The notes under the pieces are model-generated. The model ran no database searches, had not been told where the DNA came from, and saw only the letters and a program-made list of their open reading frames with translations. This document shows, one piece after another, positions 1 through 7,995 of a stretch of DNA of 64,000 nt (the first letter of the stretch is position 1; each line of letters begins with the position of its first letter). Made by a program: the position numbers and the translations under genes. The stretch is taken from assembly GCA_020638835.1 (NCBI GenBank), contig JACKHV010000005.1, positions 261,941 through 325,940 of the forward strand, given 5' to 3'. The DNA comes from Planctomycetota bacterium (GTDB lineage: Bacteria > Planctomycetota > UBA1135 > GCA-002686595).

Positions 1-945
1 CTCGCCGACGTCCACCATGTTGACGACCATGTCGTCGAAGACGCCCGACTCGCCCATCGGGCGCGCGAGGCCTTCGCCTTCGCGAACCGTGCGGCGGATG
101 TCCTCGACCGCACCCTTCAGGACCTCGTTGCCGGTCGTGTCGCGCACGATCTCGAGCGCTTCGAGGTGCGGAACGCCCGCTTGCACGAGCGTGCCGAAGG
201 TGCGCGAGAAGGCCGCGATCAACGCCGTGCTCAGCACGTTGCCCATGATCGGCAGCTTGAGCAGCAAGCGGTGCACGCCGTAGCGGTACCCGCCGCCCTT
301 GCGCATGGCGGCGCCGTGCATCATGAACAGCAGCACGGGCAGGCCGAAGACGAGGTACCAGTACGAGACGACGAAGTCGCTGACGTCGAGCAGGATCTGC
401 GTGATCGGCGGCAGCGAGACGTTGAACGACCGGAAGATCTCCTGGAACTTCGGGATCACGAAGACGATCACCGCGGAGACCACGCCGAGCGCGACGACGA
501 GGATCACCGACGGATAGATCAGCGCGCCGCGGACGGTCGACTTGATCGCCGCCGCCTTCTCGCGGAAGTCGGCGAGCCGCCGCAGCACGCGGTCGAGCAC
601 ACCACCCGCCTCGCCGGCGCGCACCATGCTGGAGAAGAGCGAGTCGAAACAGCGCGGGTGCTTGCCCATCGCCTCCGACAGCGGGAGGCCGCCGGCGACG
701 TCTTCCGTGACCTCGGCGAGCACGTCCTTGAACGGACCTGGGCGCGTCTGTCCTTCCAGGATGGTCAGCGCCTTCACGACGGGGATGCCGGCCTCCGACA
801 GCGTCGAGAGCTGGACCGTGAAGTCCGTGACGAGCTGCGCGGGGACGCGCCCGCCGCGGCGGCGCTTGGGAGCCGCGGCGGCGGTGGGTCCGGCGGATCC
901 CGCGCCCGTGGCGGTCTGAGCTGTGCGGCGGATCTTCTTGGCCAT
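1..945 (-). CDS. GspF/PilC inner-membrane platform protein (3' part cut by window edge)
   Basis: Inner-membrane platform protein of a type IV pilus or type II secretion system; it would work with the ATPases encoded just upstream. The visible 315 residues start MAKKIRRTAQ, have a Pro/Ala/Arg-rich linker, then a first GspF domain (about residues 45-165, with the family's PLSEAM and RAGEAGG-type motifs), hydrophobic segments near residues 140-165 and 190-210, and the start of the second GspF repeat (FSRTFGTLVQAGVP). The protein runs off the left edge, so the C-terminal domain and last membrane segment are not seen. Its ATG lies 33 bases after the ATPase stop, consistent with one operon. Family assignment is firm; pilus versus secretion is not decided. 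Confidence 0.9.
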   Translation of the reverse strand, partial: MAKKIRRTAQTATGAGSAGPTAAAAPKRRRGGRVPAQLVTDFTVQLSTLSEAGIPVVKALTILEGQTRPGPFKDVLAEVTEDVAGGLPLSEAMGKHPRCFDSLFSSMVRAGEAGGVLDRVLRRLADFREKAAAIKSTVRGALIYPSVILVVALGVVSAVIVFVIPKFQEIFRSFNVSLPPITQILLDVSDFVVSYWYLVFGLPVLLFMMHGAAMRKGGGYRYGVHRLLLKLPIMGNVLSTALIAAFSRTFGTLVQAGVPHLEALEIVRDTTGNEVLKGAVEDIRRTVREGEGLARPMGESGVFDDMVVNMVDVGE

Positions 946-978
946 CTTCGGTGAGAGCTGGGTGACTGGCGGCGGGGA

Positions 979-2643
979 TCAGAGCGTGGTTTCGCGCAGG
1001 ACTTCTTCGATCGTAGTGCGCCCCTCGGTCACGGCGCGCAGGCCGCTCTGGCGCAGAGAGCGCATGCCGGATCGCGTCGCGGCGTCGCGCAGGTCCTGAG
1101 CGCCGGCGCCTTCGAGGATCGCGCGACGGATCTCCTCGTCGATGCGCATGATCTCGTAGATGCCCATGCGCCCCTTGTAGCCGGTGTGGTGGCAGACCTC
1201 GCAGCCCTTGCCGTAGTGCAAGGTCGCGCCGCGCAGCGACTCGCCGTCGGGGCCGAGTTCGATCAGCACTTCCTCGTCGGGCGTGTACGACAGCTTGCAG
1301 TCGGGGCAGATGGTGCGCACGAGGCGCTGCGCGATGATCGCTTCCAGCGTCGCCGAGATCAGGAACGGCTGCACGCCCATGTCGACGAGGCGCGTGACGG
1401 TGCTGGGCGCGTCGTTCGTGTGGATCGTCGAGAATACGGTGTGGCCGGTCAAGCTGGCTTCGACGGCCGTCGTCGCGGTCTCCTCGTCGCGGATCTCGCC
1501 GACCAGGATCTTGTCCGGGTCCTGGCGCAGCACCGTGCGCAGGACTTGCGCGTAGCTCACGCCGATGTCGTCGTTGATCGGGACCTGCACGATGCCCTGC
1601 ATGTCGTACTCGACCGGATCCTCGACCGTGATGATCTTGATCGTCTCGTCCTTGGCTTCCTGCAGCATCGCGTAGAGCGTCGTCGTCTTGCCCGAACCCG
1701 TCGGGCCCGTGACGAGCACGATGCCGTGCGGCAGTTGGGTCAGCGCGCGCAGGGCGCTCTCCTCCTCGGCGATCAGGCCGAGCGCGGCGAGCTCGAGGTT
1801 CACCGTCGAGCGGTCGAGCACGCGCATCACGCAGCCTTCGCCCGAGATGCCGGGGAGCGTCGCGACACGCAGGTCGACCGCGCGGCCGTCGATGACGAGC
1901 TCGATGCGGCCGTCCTGCGGCAGGCGGTTCTCGGTGATGTCGAGGTTCGACATGACCTTGATGCGCGAGACGAGCGGGATCGCGAGGTGCTTCGGCGGTC
2001 CTTCGATCTCGTAGAGCGAACCGTCGACGCGGTAGCGGATGCGGAATTCGTCGCCGAAGACCTCGAAGTGCACGTCGCTGGCGCGGTCGCGCACCGCGCG
2101 GAAGAGGATCGAGTTGAGCAGGCGCGCGACCGGCTGGCTGGCCGCGGCCGACTCGAGGTCGACGCCGCGCACGGCGGCCGCCGCGTCGCTCATAGCGCTC
2201 GCCAAGTCTTCCTCGCCGTACAGCTCCCCCACCAGCTCGCGCAGGCGTTCCGCGTCGGCGAGGGCGCCGCGCACTTCGCAACCCGTGGTGAACGAGAGGT
2301 CTTCGAGCAGCGCGGTGTTGAGCGGATCGCCGATCGCCACGACAAGCGTCCCGCCCTCGAGGCGCAGCGGCAGCACGCCGTACGCGCGCGCCGTGCTCGA
2401 GTCGATCTTGGCGAGCGCTTCGTCGGTCGGCTGGAGTCCGTCGAGGTCGATCGACTCCATGCCGGCCTGCTCGCCGAGAGCCGACACCACGTCGGCCTGC
2501 GTGCAGTGGCCCAACTCGACCAGGCACTGCCCGATCAAGCCGCCGTCGGCGCGCTGCACGCCGAGCGCTTCCTGGACGTGCCCCTCGCGGACCACGCCGC
2601 GGTCCTTGAGGATCTGTCCGAGGAGTCGACGCCCCTCGCTCAC
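979..2643 (-). CDS. GspE/PilB-type secretion/pilus assembly ATPase
   Basis: Hexameric ATPase driving pilus or pseudopilus polymerisation at the cytoplasmic face. The 554 residues contain an N-terminal MshEN-like region (RRLLGQILKDRGVV) with a second one after it, then the ATPase core: Walker A GPTGSGKTTTLY, Asp box ITVEDPVEY, Walker B ILVGEIRDEETA, His box HTVFSTIHTNDA, and a tetracysteine zinc site (CPDC and CEVC). The start is a GTG at 2643 whose last two bases overlap the TGA of the PilT gene, so translation is probably coupled. The frame stays open far upstream, but that part is antisense-type shadow inside PilT. PilB and GspE cannot be told apart from this locus alone. Confidence 0.93.
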   Translation of the reverse strand: MSEGRRLLGQILKDRGVVREGHVQEALGVQRADGGLIGQCLVELGHCTQADVVSALGEQAGMESIDLDGLQPTDEALAKIDSSTARAYGVLPLRLEGGTLVVAIGDPLNTALLEDLSFTTGCEVRGALADAERLRELVGELYGEEDLASAMSDAAAAVRGVDLESAAASQPVARLLNSILFRAVRDRASDVHFEVFGDEFRIRYRVDGSLYEIEGPPKHLAIPLVSRIKVMSNLDITENRLPQDGRIELVIDGRAVDLRVATLPGISGEGCVMRVLDRSTVNLELAALGLIAEEESALRALTQLPHGIVLVTGPTGSGKTTTLYAMLQEAKDETIKIITVEDPVEYDMQGIVQVPINDDIGVSYAQVLRTVLRQDPDKILVGEIRDEETATTAVEASLTGHTVFSTIHTNDAPSTVTRLVDMGVQPFLISATLEAIIAQRLVRTICPDCKLSYTPDEEVLIELGPDGESLRGATLHYGKGCEVCHHTGYKGRMGIYEIMRIDEEIRRAILEGAGAQDLRDAATRSGMRSLRQSGLRAVTEGRTTIEEVLRETTL

Positions 2644-3692
2644 AGGCGCGCCTCCAGGTCCTTCGGATCTTGAGCGGCGTCGAACGCGACATCCGCCGTG
2701 ATCAGGTCGCGGCGCACGAGGTCGAGCAGGTAGTCGTCGAGCGTGACCATGCCGAGGCGCCGCGACGTCTGGATCGTCGACTGGATCTTGTTCGTCTCGT
2801 TCTTGCGGATCAGGTTGCCGATGGCCGGCGTCATCAGCATGACCTCGAAGGCGGCGATGCGTCCGGTGCCGTCCTTGCGCGGCAGCAGCGCCTGCGAGAT
2901 CACGCCGATCAACGACACGGACAGCTGCGCGCGGATCTGTTCCTGCTGGTTCGCGGGGAAGGCGTCGATGATGCGGTTCACGGTGCGCGCGCTGCCCGTC
3001 GTGTGCAGCGTGCCGAACACGAGGTGACCGGTCTCCGCGGCCGTGATCGCGGCCGAGATCGTCTCGAGGTCGCGCATCTCGCCGAGCAGGATCACGTCGG
3101 GGTCCTGGCGCAGCGCGCGTCGCATGGCCTCGGGGAAGTCGGGAACGTCGGTCCCGACCTCGCGCTGCGTGACCAAGCCCTTGCCGTGCGAGTGGAAGTA
3201 CTCGATCGGGTCCTCGATCGTGATGATGTGTCGATCCTGGTTCTGGTTGATCCAGTCGAGCATCGTCGCGAGCGTCGTCGTCTTGCCCGAACCGGTGGGA
3301 CCGGTGACGAGGACCAGGCCGCGCGGGCGGCGCAGCAGTTCCTGCACGGCCTCGGGCAGGCCGATCTCCTCGAAGGTCAAGAGGCGCGACGGGATCAGAC
3401 GCAGGACCGCGGAGTAACGGCCCCGCTGCCGGAAGACGCTGGCGCGGAAGCGGTCGCCGCTCTGGTGCGCGATGCCGAAGTCGGTCGAGCCGACCGTCTG
3501 GATCTCCTGCCAGTGCTTCTCGTCGCACAGCTCACGGCACAGCGCTTCGGTGGCGGCATCGTCGAGCGTCTCGGGAGCGAGCGCGACCAGGTGCCCCTTC
3601 ACGCGTCCGACCGGCGGCCGACCCGGGTTCAGGTGCAGGTCGGACGCGTCGCTGGAGATGGTCTTGTCGAGGAGTTCTTGGACGCCGGTCAT
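2640..3692 (-). CDS. pilT: PilT-type twitching motility/retraction ATPase
   Basis: Retraction ATPase of type IV pili. The 350 residues match the family length. Visible motifs: N-terminal PAS-like region with SDASDLHL, Walker A GPTGSGKTTTLA, ITIEDPIEYFHSH, Walker B VILLGEMRDLETI, the His box TGHLVFGTLHTTGSA and the downstream RIIDAFP segment typical of PilT. It lacks the tetracysteine site and MshEN domain of the two flanking ATPases, which separates it from the assembly class. It sits between them, 27 bases after one and overlapping the other. Presence of a retraction ATPase argues that at least part of the cluster serves a retractable pilus. Confidence 0.94.
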   Translation of the reverse strand: MTGVQELLDKTISSDASDLHLNPGRPPVGRVKGHLVALAPETLDDAATEALCRELCDEKHWQEIQTVGSTDFGIAHQSGDRFRASVFRQRGRYSAVLRLIPSRLLTFEEIGLPEAVQELLRRPRGLVLVTGPTGSGKTTTLATMLDWINQNQDRHIITIEDPIEYFHSHGKGLVTQREVGTDVPDFPEAMRRALRQDPDVILLGEMRDLETISAAITAAETGHLVFGTLHTTGSARTVNRIIDAFPANQQEQIRAQLSVSLIGVISQALLPRKDGTGRIAAFEVMLMTPAIGNLIRKNETNKIQSTIQTSRRLGMVTLDDYLLDLVRRDLITADVAFDAAQDPKDLEARL

Positions 3693-3719
3693 CGTGGAGC
3701 TTCGGGGTTCGGGCCAGGA

Positions 3720-5387
3720 TCACAAGGAGGCCGCGACGGTGCTGTCGACGCCCGCGACGCGCATCACTTCGGTCGCGCTCGTCACGCCGGCCACGACCTT
3801 GCGAGCGCCGTCGCGCTTGAGCGGGCGGAGGCGCCCCATCGAGATTGCCGTCGCGCGGATCTTGTCGACGCTGTCGCCCTGGAAGGCCATCTGGCGCAGC
3901 TCCGCGCTCATCTCGAGCAGCTCGTAGAGCGCGACGCGGCCACGGTATCCGCTGCCTTCGCAGCGCCGGCAGCCGCGCGGCCGCTTGAAGCGTTGGCCGG
4001 AGAGGTGCGTCGGGTCGAGGTCGAGCGCGCGCACTTCTTCGGCGTGCGGTTCGTACTCCTCGGCGCACTCCATGCACAAGCGACGCACGAGGCGCTGCGC
4101 GACGATCGCGTGGACCGAGGCCGAGACGAGGAACGGCTTGACGCCGAGATCCTGCAAGCGCGTGAGCGCGCTCGGCGCGTCGTTCGTGTGCACCGTCGAG
4201 AACACGAGGTGACCGGTCAGCGAGGCCTGGATCGCGATCTCCGCCGTCTCGAGGTCGCGGATCTCGCCGACCAGGATGACGTTCGGCGCGCAGCGCAGCA
4301 TCGCCTTGAGGATGCGCGAGAAGCTCAGGCCCACGCGTTGGCTGACCTGCACCTGGTTGATCCCGCCGATGTGGTACTCGACCGGGTCCTCCGCGGTGAT
4401 GATCTTGACGTCCGGACGGTTCAGCTCGGCGAGCGCGGCGTAGAGCGTCGTGGTCTTGCCGGAGCCCGTCGGGCCGGTCACGAGCACGATGCCGTGCGGG
4501 CGCCGGATGACGCGCTTGAACCACGCGTAGTCCTCGGGATCGAAGCCCAGCTCGGCGAGGCCGATCAGGTTGGCGCTCTTGTCGAGCAAGCGCATCACGA
4601 TCGTCTCGCCGTGGTTCGAGGGCAGGATGGAGACGCGCACGTCGACCTCGCGCCCTTCGAGGCGCAGCGCGATCCGGCCATCCTGCGGACGCCGCTTCTC
4701 GGCGATGTCCATCGAGGCCATGATCTTGAGGCGCGAGACGAGCGCGCTGTGGAGGTGTTCGGGGTGCTCCGCGATGTCGCGCAACATGCCGTCCACGCGG
4801 AAGCGGATGCGCACACGCCCGTGTCCGGGCTCGATGTGGATGTCACTCGCGCGCTGCGTCAGCGCGTCCTTGAAGGTGCGCGTCACGAGCCGGACGATCG
4901 GCGCGTCGCCGTCCTCGTCCCCCGCCTTGCTGCCCATCGACGCGGCGATGGTGTCCTCGCTGCCGGCGCCGTAGTAGCGCTCGATGGCCCGCTTCAGCGC
5001 GGTCGGCGCGGCGATCGCGCAGGTCACCTCACCGCCGATCAGGAACGAGAGCTGATCAGCGAGGATGCGCTTGAAGGGATCGTCGATCGCGACGACCAGC
5101 TTGCCGCCCTTCTCGGTGAGCGGGAGCAAGCCCTGCTCCTGCGCGAGCTCGGCCGGCACCTTGGCCAGCACGGCTTCCCCGATGCGTCCCTTCTCGAGGT
5201 CGACGAAGGGCATGCCCTGCTGCTTCGCGAGCGCCCGTGCGATCGGGGTCTCCTCCGCGAATCCGAGCTTCACCAGCGCCTCGCCGAGGCGCATCCCGCC
5301 GTTGCGCTGGTACGCCAGAGCCTCGGTCAGCTGGGCCTCGGTGATGACGTCGGCTGCGACCAGGATTTCACCGAGGGCTCGTGTCAA
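3720..5387 (-). CDS. Second GspE/PilB-type assembly ATPase with MshEN domain
   Basis: A second assembly ATPase, first gene of the minus-strand pilus/secretion operon. It opens with an MshEN-type domain (TRALGEILVAADVITEAQL), a motif family known to bind cyclic di-GMP in some members, followed by the ATPase core: GPTGSGKTTTLYAAL, ITAEDPVEYHIGG, VILVGEIRDLETAE, GHLVFSTVHTNDA, and a zinc site (CMEC and CRRC). I place the start at TTG 5387 (555 residues) rather than the in-frame TTG at 5462, because the 5462 codon coincides with a -35 box and the intervening 25 residues are Pro/Arg-rich and unlike the family. Paralogous to the 979-2643 product. Confidence 0.9.
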   Translation of the reverse strand: MTRALGEILVAADVITEAQLTEALAYQRNGGMRLGEALVKLGFAEETPIARALAKQQGMPFVDLEKGRIGEAVLAKVPAELAQEQGLLPLTEKGGKLVVAIDDPFKRILADQLSFLIGGEVTCAIAAPTALKRAIERYYGAGSEDTIAASMGSKAGDEDGDAPIVRLVTRTFKDALTQRASDIHIEPGHGRVRIRFRVDGMLRDIAEHPEHLHSALVSRLKIMASMDIAEKRRPQDGRIALRLEGREVDVRVSILPSNHGETIVMRLLDKSANLIGLAELGFDPEDYAWFKRVIRRPHGIVLVTGPTGSGKTTTLYAALAELNRPDVKIITAEDPVEYHIGGINQVQVSQRVGLSFSRILKAMLRCAPNVILVGEIRDLETAEIAIQASLTGHLVFSTVHTNDAPSALTRLQDLGVKPFLVSASVHAIVAQRLVRRLCMECAEEYEPHAEEVRALDLDPTHLSGQRFKRPRGCRRCEGSGYRGRVALYELLEMSAELRQMAFQGDSVDKIRATAISMGRLRPLKRDGARKVVAGVTSATEVMRVAGVDSTVAASL

Positions 5388-5433
5388 GGGATGCGGAGGG
5401 GACGGGAGGCGGGAGGGAGGCGCGGGGGTGCGG

Positions 5434-5462
5434 AGGATAGTCTCTCGGGAGAGCCTCGGCAA
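5434..5462 (-). promoter_or_regulatory. Candidate sigma70-type promoter of the pilus/secretion operon
   Basis: On the minus strand TTGCCG (5462-5457) and TATCCT (5439-5434) are separated by 17 bases. Predicted transcription starts near 5427, about 40 bases before the TTG start at 5387. The position also argues against the longer reading of the ATPase gene. Pattern match only. Confidence 0.45.
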
Positions 5463-5533
5463 AGCGCCGGCGCGGGGACTAACCCTCCCGGGCGCCGCGG
5501 TTTCGATGCACGAGCGGCGCGGCGCCCGAACGC

Positions 5534-5571
5534 CGAGCGGGGTCGCCGGTCTCGACCGACGACCCCGCTCG
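5534..5571 (-). terminator. Hairpin downstream of the DUF1573 lipoprotein gene
   Basis: A perfect 12-bp stem (5534-5545 with 5560-5571) with a short inner GGT/ACC pairing lies 27 bases past the lipoprotein stop and before the promoter of the pilus operon. No run of T follows, so it may act as a barrier or 3'-end stabiliser rather than a classical intrinsic terminator. Confidence 0.6.
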
Positions 5572-5597
5572 TTGGCGTGGCGATGGAACCGAAGATG

Positions 5598-7070
5598 TCA
5601 CTTGGCCCCGCCGCGGCAGACGCCGGTGATGCGGAGCGGGATCTCCTTCTTGGTCGGGTGGTCCATGTCGACGACCAGCATGCCGCCGAAGGATCCGCGC
5701 TTGTCTTCCGGCAGGCCCTCGAGGCGCAGCTCGACGTCGATCGCGTTCTGGCCCTCGACGGGCTTGACCTCGGCGACGAAGAACTCGGCGAGGTCCCAGT
5801 CCTCGTAGGCGCCCGGCTCGTTCGGCACGGGGAGTCCGACGATGCGCAGGCTGGGCGTGTGCTCGGAGAGCAAGTAGTTCGCGTCGTGACCGTCGATGCG
5901 GACCGAGCGCGTGCGCAGTTCGCCGGGGCGCACGAGGCCCATCGACAGGTAGGCGGGCGTGTAGGTGAACGGACCGACGACTTCGGCGGAGACGGTGACG
6001 CTCGCCTGGTACTTCTCGGACACGTCGCCTTCCCGGAGTTCCTGTCCTTCGATCTCGATGTCGCTGACGAGCTGCAGTTGACGCGCGAGGTTGCCTTCCG
6101 GCAGGTCGGGTCCGAGGGCGACCGTCAGTTCCCAGGAGCGCGAGCGGCCGTCCGCGTCGGGGTTCTTCGGCTCGAGCGTGACGCGCGCGCCGGCGGGTTG
6201 CGTGTGCTCGAGGATCGTGAGCATCATCGGCTGCCCCTTGGCGGTCGAGATGGAGGCGGTCTTGATGACCTCCTCACCCACCGAGATCTTGCCGAAGGTC
6301 AGGAAGCCCGGGTTGATGTTGAAGAAGGGGTCGATCGACGCCGTCATGCCGAGCTGCATCGTGGCGCGCGGGTCGTTCGAGAAGACGTTGATGCGCACGG
6401 TCTGGTTGCCGCGCTTGTTCTTGGTGTGCATCTTCGCCGGCAGCTCCATCTTGCTGCCGGGTTTGATCGGGTCGCCGTAGACGTACTCGACCATCTCGCC
6501 CGCTTCGTTCTCGACGAGCAGCTTCGCGACGGTGCAGCCGCAGGTCGGCTTGATCTGCGTGATGATCAGGTCCTGGTTGCCGGCCGACTGCAGGTCGTAG
6601 GTGTGGTGCAGCACGGCGCCCTGCGTGACGCGACCGAAGTCGACCGAGTCGCGGCCGATCTCGTAGGTGACGCGCGGACCGTCGCCGCTCGCGATCATCT
6701 CCTCGTTGACGACGATCGGCGGAGGGCCGGCGACACCGTGTTCTCCCGGTCCGTGGTCGTGGCCGGCGTGCGCATCGTTCAGCGCTTCGCGCGCGGCGTT
6801 CATCTCCGCCGCCTTCGCCTTCATGTCGACTTCTTGCTCGGCCTCTCCGTCGTGAGCGTGATCGTCGTGGGCGTGGTCGTCGTGACCCGACGTCTCGGCG
6901 TGGTTCGCCGCGGCGAGGTCGTCCGCGTGACCGCGGTCGGCGTGCGTGGAGGCGGCCTGACCGTCGGTGGTCGCGGCCTGATCGGAGCCGCCGCAGCTGA
7001 CGGAGAACAGCAGCGCGGCGGGAGCGAGGGCGGCGAAGAGAAGGCTGTTCGAGGAGAGGAATCGAGTCAT
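5598..7070 (-). CDS. Histidine-rich DUF1573 lipoprotein
   Basis: Secreted lipoprotein of unknown function, 490 residues. The signal peptide ends in lipobox SVSC (Cys26). Residues about 30-75 form a low-complexity linker with repeated HADD/HDDHAHDDHAHDG, which looks able to bind divalent metals (inference). Residues about 120-230 form a DUF1573 domain (DSVDFGRVTQG, then IIT.IKPTCGCTVAKL with its conserved Cys pair), a family common in Bacteroidota and Planctomycetota, proposed to be immunoglobulin-like. The rest is beta-rich and probably repeats the fold. Transcribed alone: divergent from the gene at 7314 and closed by a hairpin on the other side. Confidence 0.88.
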   Translation of the reverse strand: MTRFLSSNSLLFAALAPAALLFSVSCGGSDQAATTDGQAASTHADRGHADDLAAANHAETSGHDDHAHDDHAHDGEAEQEVDMKAKAAEMNAAREALNDAHAGHDHGPGEHGVAGPPPIVVNEEMIASGDGPRVTYEIGRDSVDFGRVTQGAVLHHTYDLQSAGNQDLIITQIKPTCGCTVAKLLVENEAGEMVEYVYGDPIKPGSKMELPAKMHTKNKRGNQTVRINVFSNDPRATMQLGMTASIDPFFNINPGFLTFGKISVGEEVIKTASISTAKGQPMMLTILEHTQPAGARVTLEPKNPDADGRSRSWELTVALGPDLPEGNLARQLQLVSDIEIEGQELREGDVSEKYQASVTVSAEVVGPFTYTPAYLSMGLVRPGELRTRSVRIDGHDANYLLSEHTPSLRIVGLPVPNEPGAYEDWDLAEFFVAEVKPVEGQNAIDVELRLEGLPEDKRGSFGGMLVVDMDHPTKKEIPLRITGVCRGGAK

Positions 7071-7277
7071 CGCACTGGGTACGGTCGGGGTGTACGGTCG
7101 GCCGGGGGCCGGGGGGCGGAAGTCCGTCGGGGCTCGTTACGACCCCGAGACCGGCTCGGCGAGCGCGGGGGTGGGAGTTTTTTCTCCCACGGCCCGGCGG
7201 CGGGCTGCCGGAAGACCTCGGGGCGGTGCGAGGCCGGACCGGCGGGGGAGAAGCATACGAGACGGATCGGCTGAGCG

Positions 7278-7306
7278 TCGAGATCACCCGCTGCCGACCC
7301 TAGAAT
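7278..7306 (+). promoter_or_regulatory. Candidate promoter placing transcription start at the GTG codon
   Basis: TCGAGA (7278-7283) and TAGAAT (7301-7306) are 17 bases apart. The -10 box ends 7 bases before the GTG at 7314, so transcription would start on or next to the start codon, giving a leaderless message. No Shine-Dalgarno sequence precedes the GTG, which fits. Confidence 0.4.
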
Positions 7307-7313
7307 TTCTCGC

Positions 7314-7964
7314 GTGTCGCCCTCATTCCTCCGCGCTCGCCGCCGCCGCTCGATCGGCTCCGGGACGCTCGTGGCCCTCGCCCTGGCCCTCCCGGGAGCC
7401 GGCTGTTGCCTGAATCCGCCCGCCGCGGACGTGATCCTCGACCTCGGTTTCCGCTCGCCGGAACAGACGCTGCTCACGTTCCAGACCGGGATGCGGGGCG
7501 ATCTCCCCCGCCTCGAGTACGCGTGCCTCTCCAGCGCCTTCCGCGCACGTGAGGGCCTCTCCCAGCTCGCCTACCGCGAGTTCCGGGACCGCTGGATGGA
7601 AGAGAATCCGTGGCTGCGCAAGGGCGTGGCCGAGGCGGAACTCGTCCGGCGCGAGGACCTGGCGCCGGGCGCCGTGCGCCTCTACCTCTCGAGTTACGGT
7701 CAGCGCTTCGAACTGGTCCTGGTGCGCGAAGACTTCGTGCAGGCCTACAGCGGAGAGCGCCTGCTGCACGACGAGTTGATCGAGCGGCTCTCGCTCCGGC
7801 TCGGCACCGAGGACCGCGAGGACGGCGGTCGCGAGGTCTTCGCGGACGCGACCCTGCCGGTCGGCACGGGCGACGCGCCGGTGACGGAGCTGCGCGTCGG
7901 CTCCGAGTGGAAGATCGACGACGTCCGCGAATCGAGCGGCCCGCCCCGCCCCCTGGAGAGCTGA
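7314..7964 (+). CDS. Putative lipoprotein of unknown function
   Basis: 216 residues. An Arg-rich start is followed by a hydrophobic segment and a lipobox-like PGAGC (Cys31, followed by a second Cys), so the product is probably exported and lipid-anchored. The mature part (from about residue 35) contains FRSPEQTLLTFQTGMRGDLPRLEY, cut by short helices, and a later beta-rich half. I do not recognise a named domain; the layout resembles small planctomycete lipoproteins that measure a 'RSPEQTL' helix followed by an NTF2-like fold (weak inference). The GTG start is used because it is the only one that keeps the whole signal peptide. It lies 31 bases before the dikinase gene and may share its transcript. 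Confidence 0.7.
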   Translation: MSPSFLRARRRRSIGSGTLVALALALPGAGCCLNPPAADVILDLGFRSPEQTLLTFQTGMRGDLPRLEYACLSSAFRAREGLSQLAYREFRDRWMEENPWLRKGVAEAELVRREDLAPGAVRLYLSSYGQRFELVLVREDFVQAYSGERLLHDELIERLSLRLGTEDREDGGREVFADATLPVGTGDAPVTELRVGSEWKIDDVRESSGPPRPLES

Positions 7965-7995
7965 TTCCCCCCACTCCCGCTTCCGAGGATCGAAC

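Noticed and set aside
2670..7274. Very long open frame on the plus strand (over 1500 codons) across the pilus and DUF1573 genes
   Set aside because: It is antisense to well-supported genes with full family motifs. Its translation is Arg/Asp/Val-rich with no domain. GC-rich codons suppress stops on the other strand.
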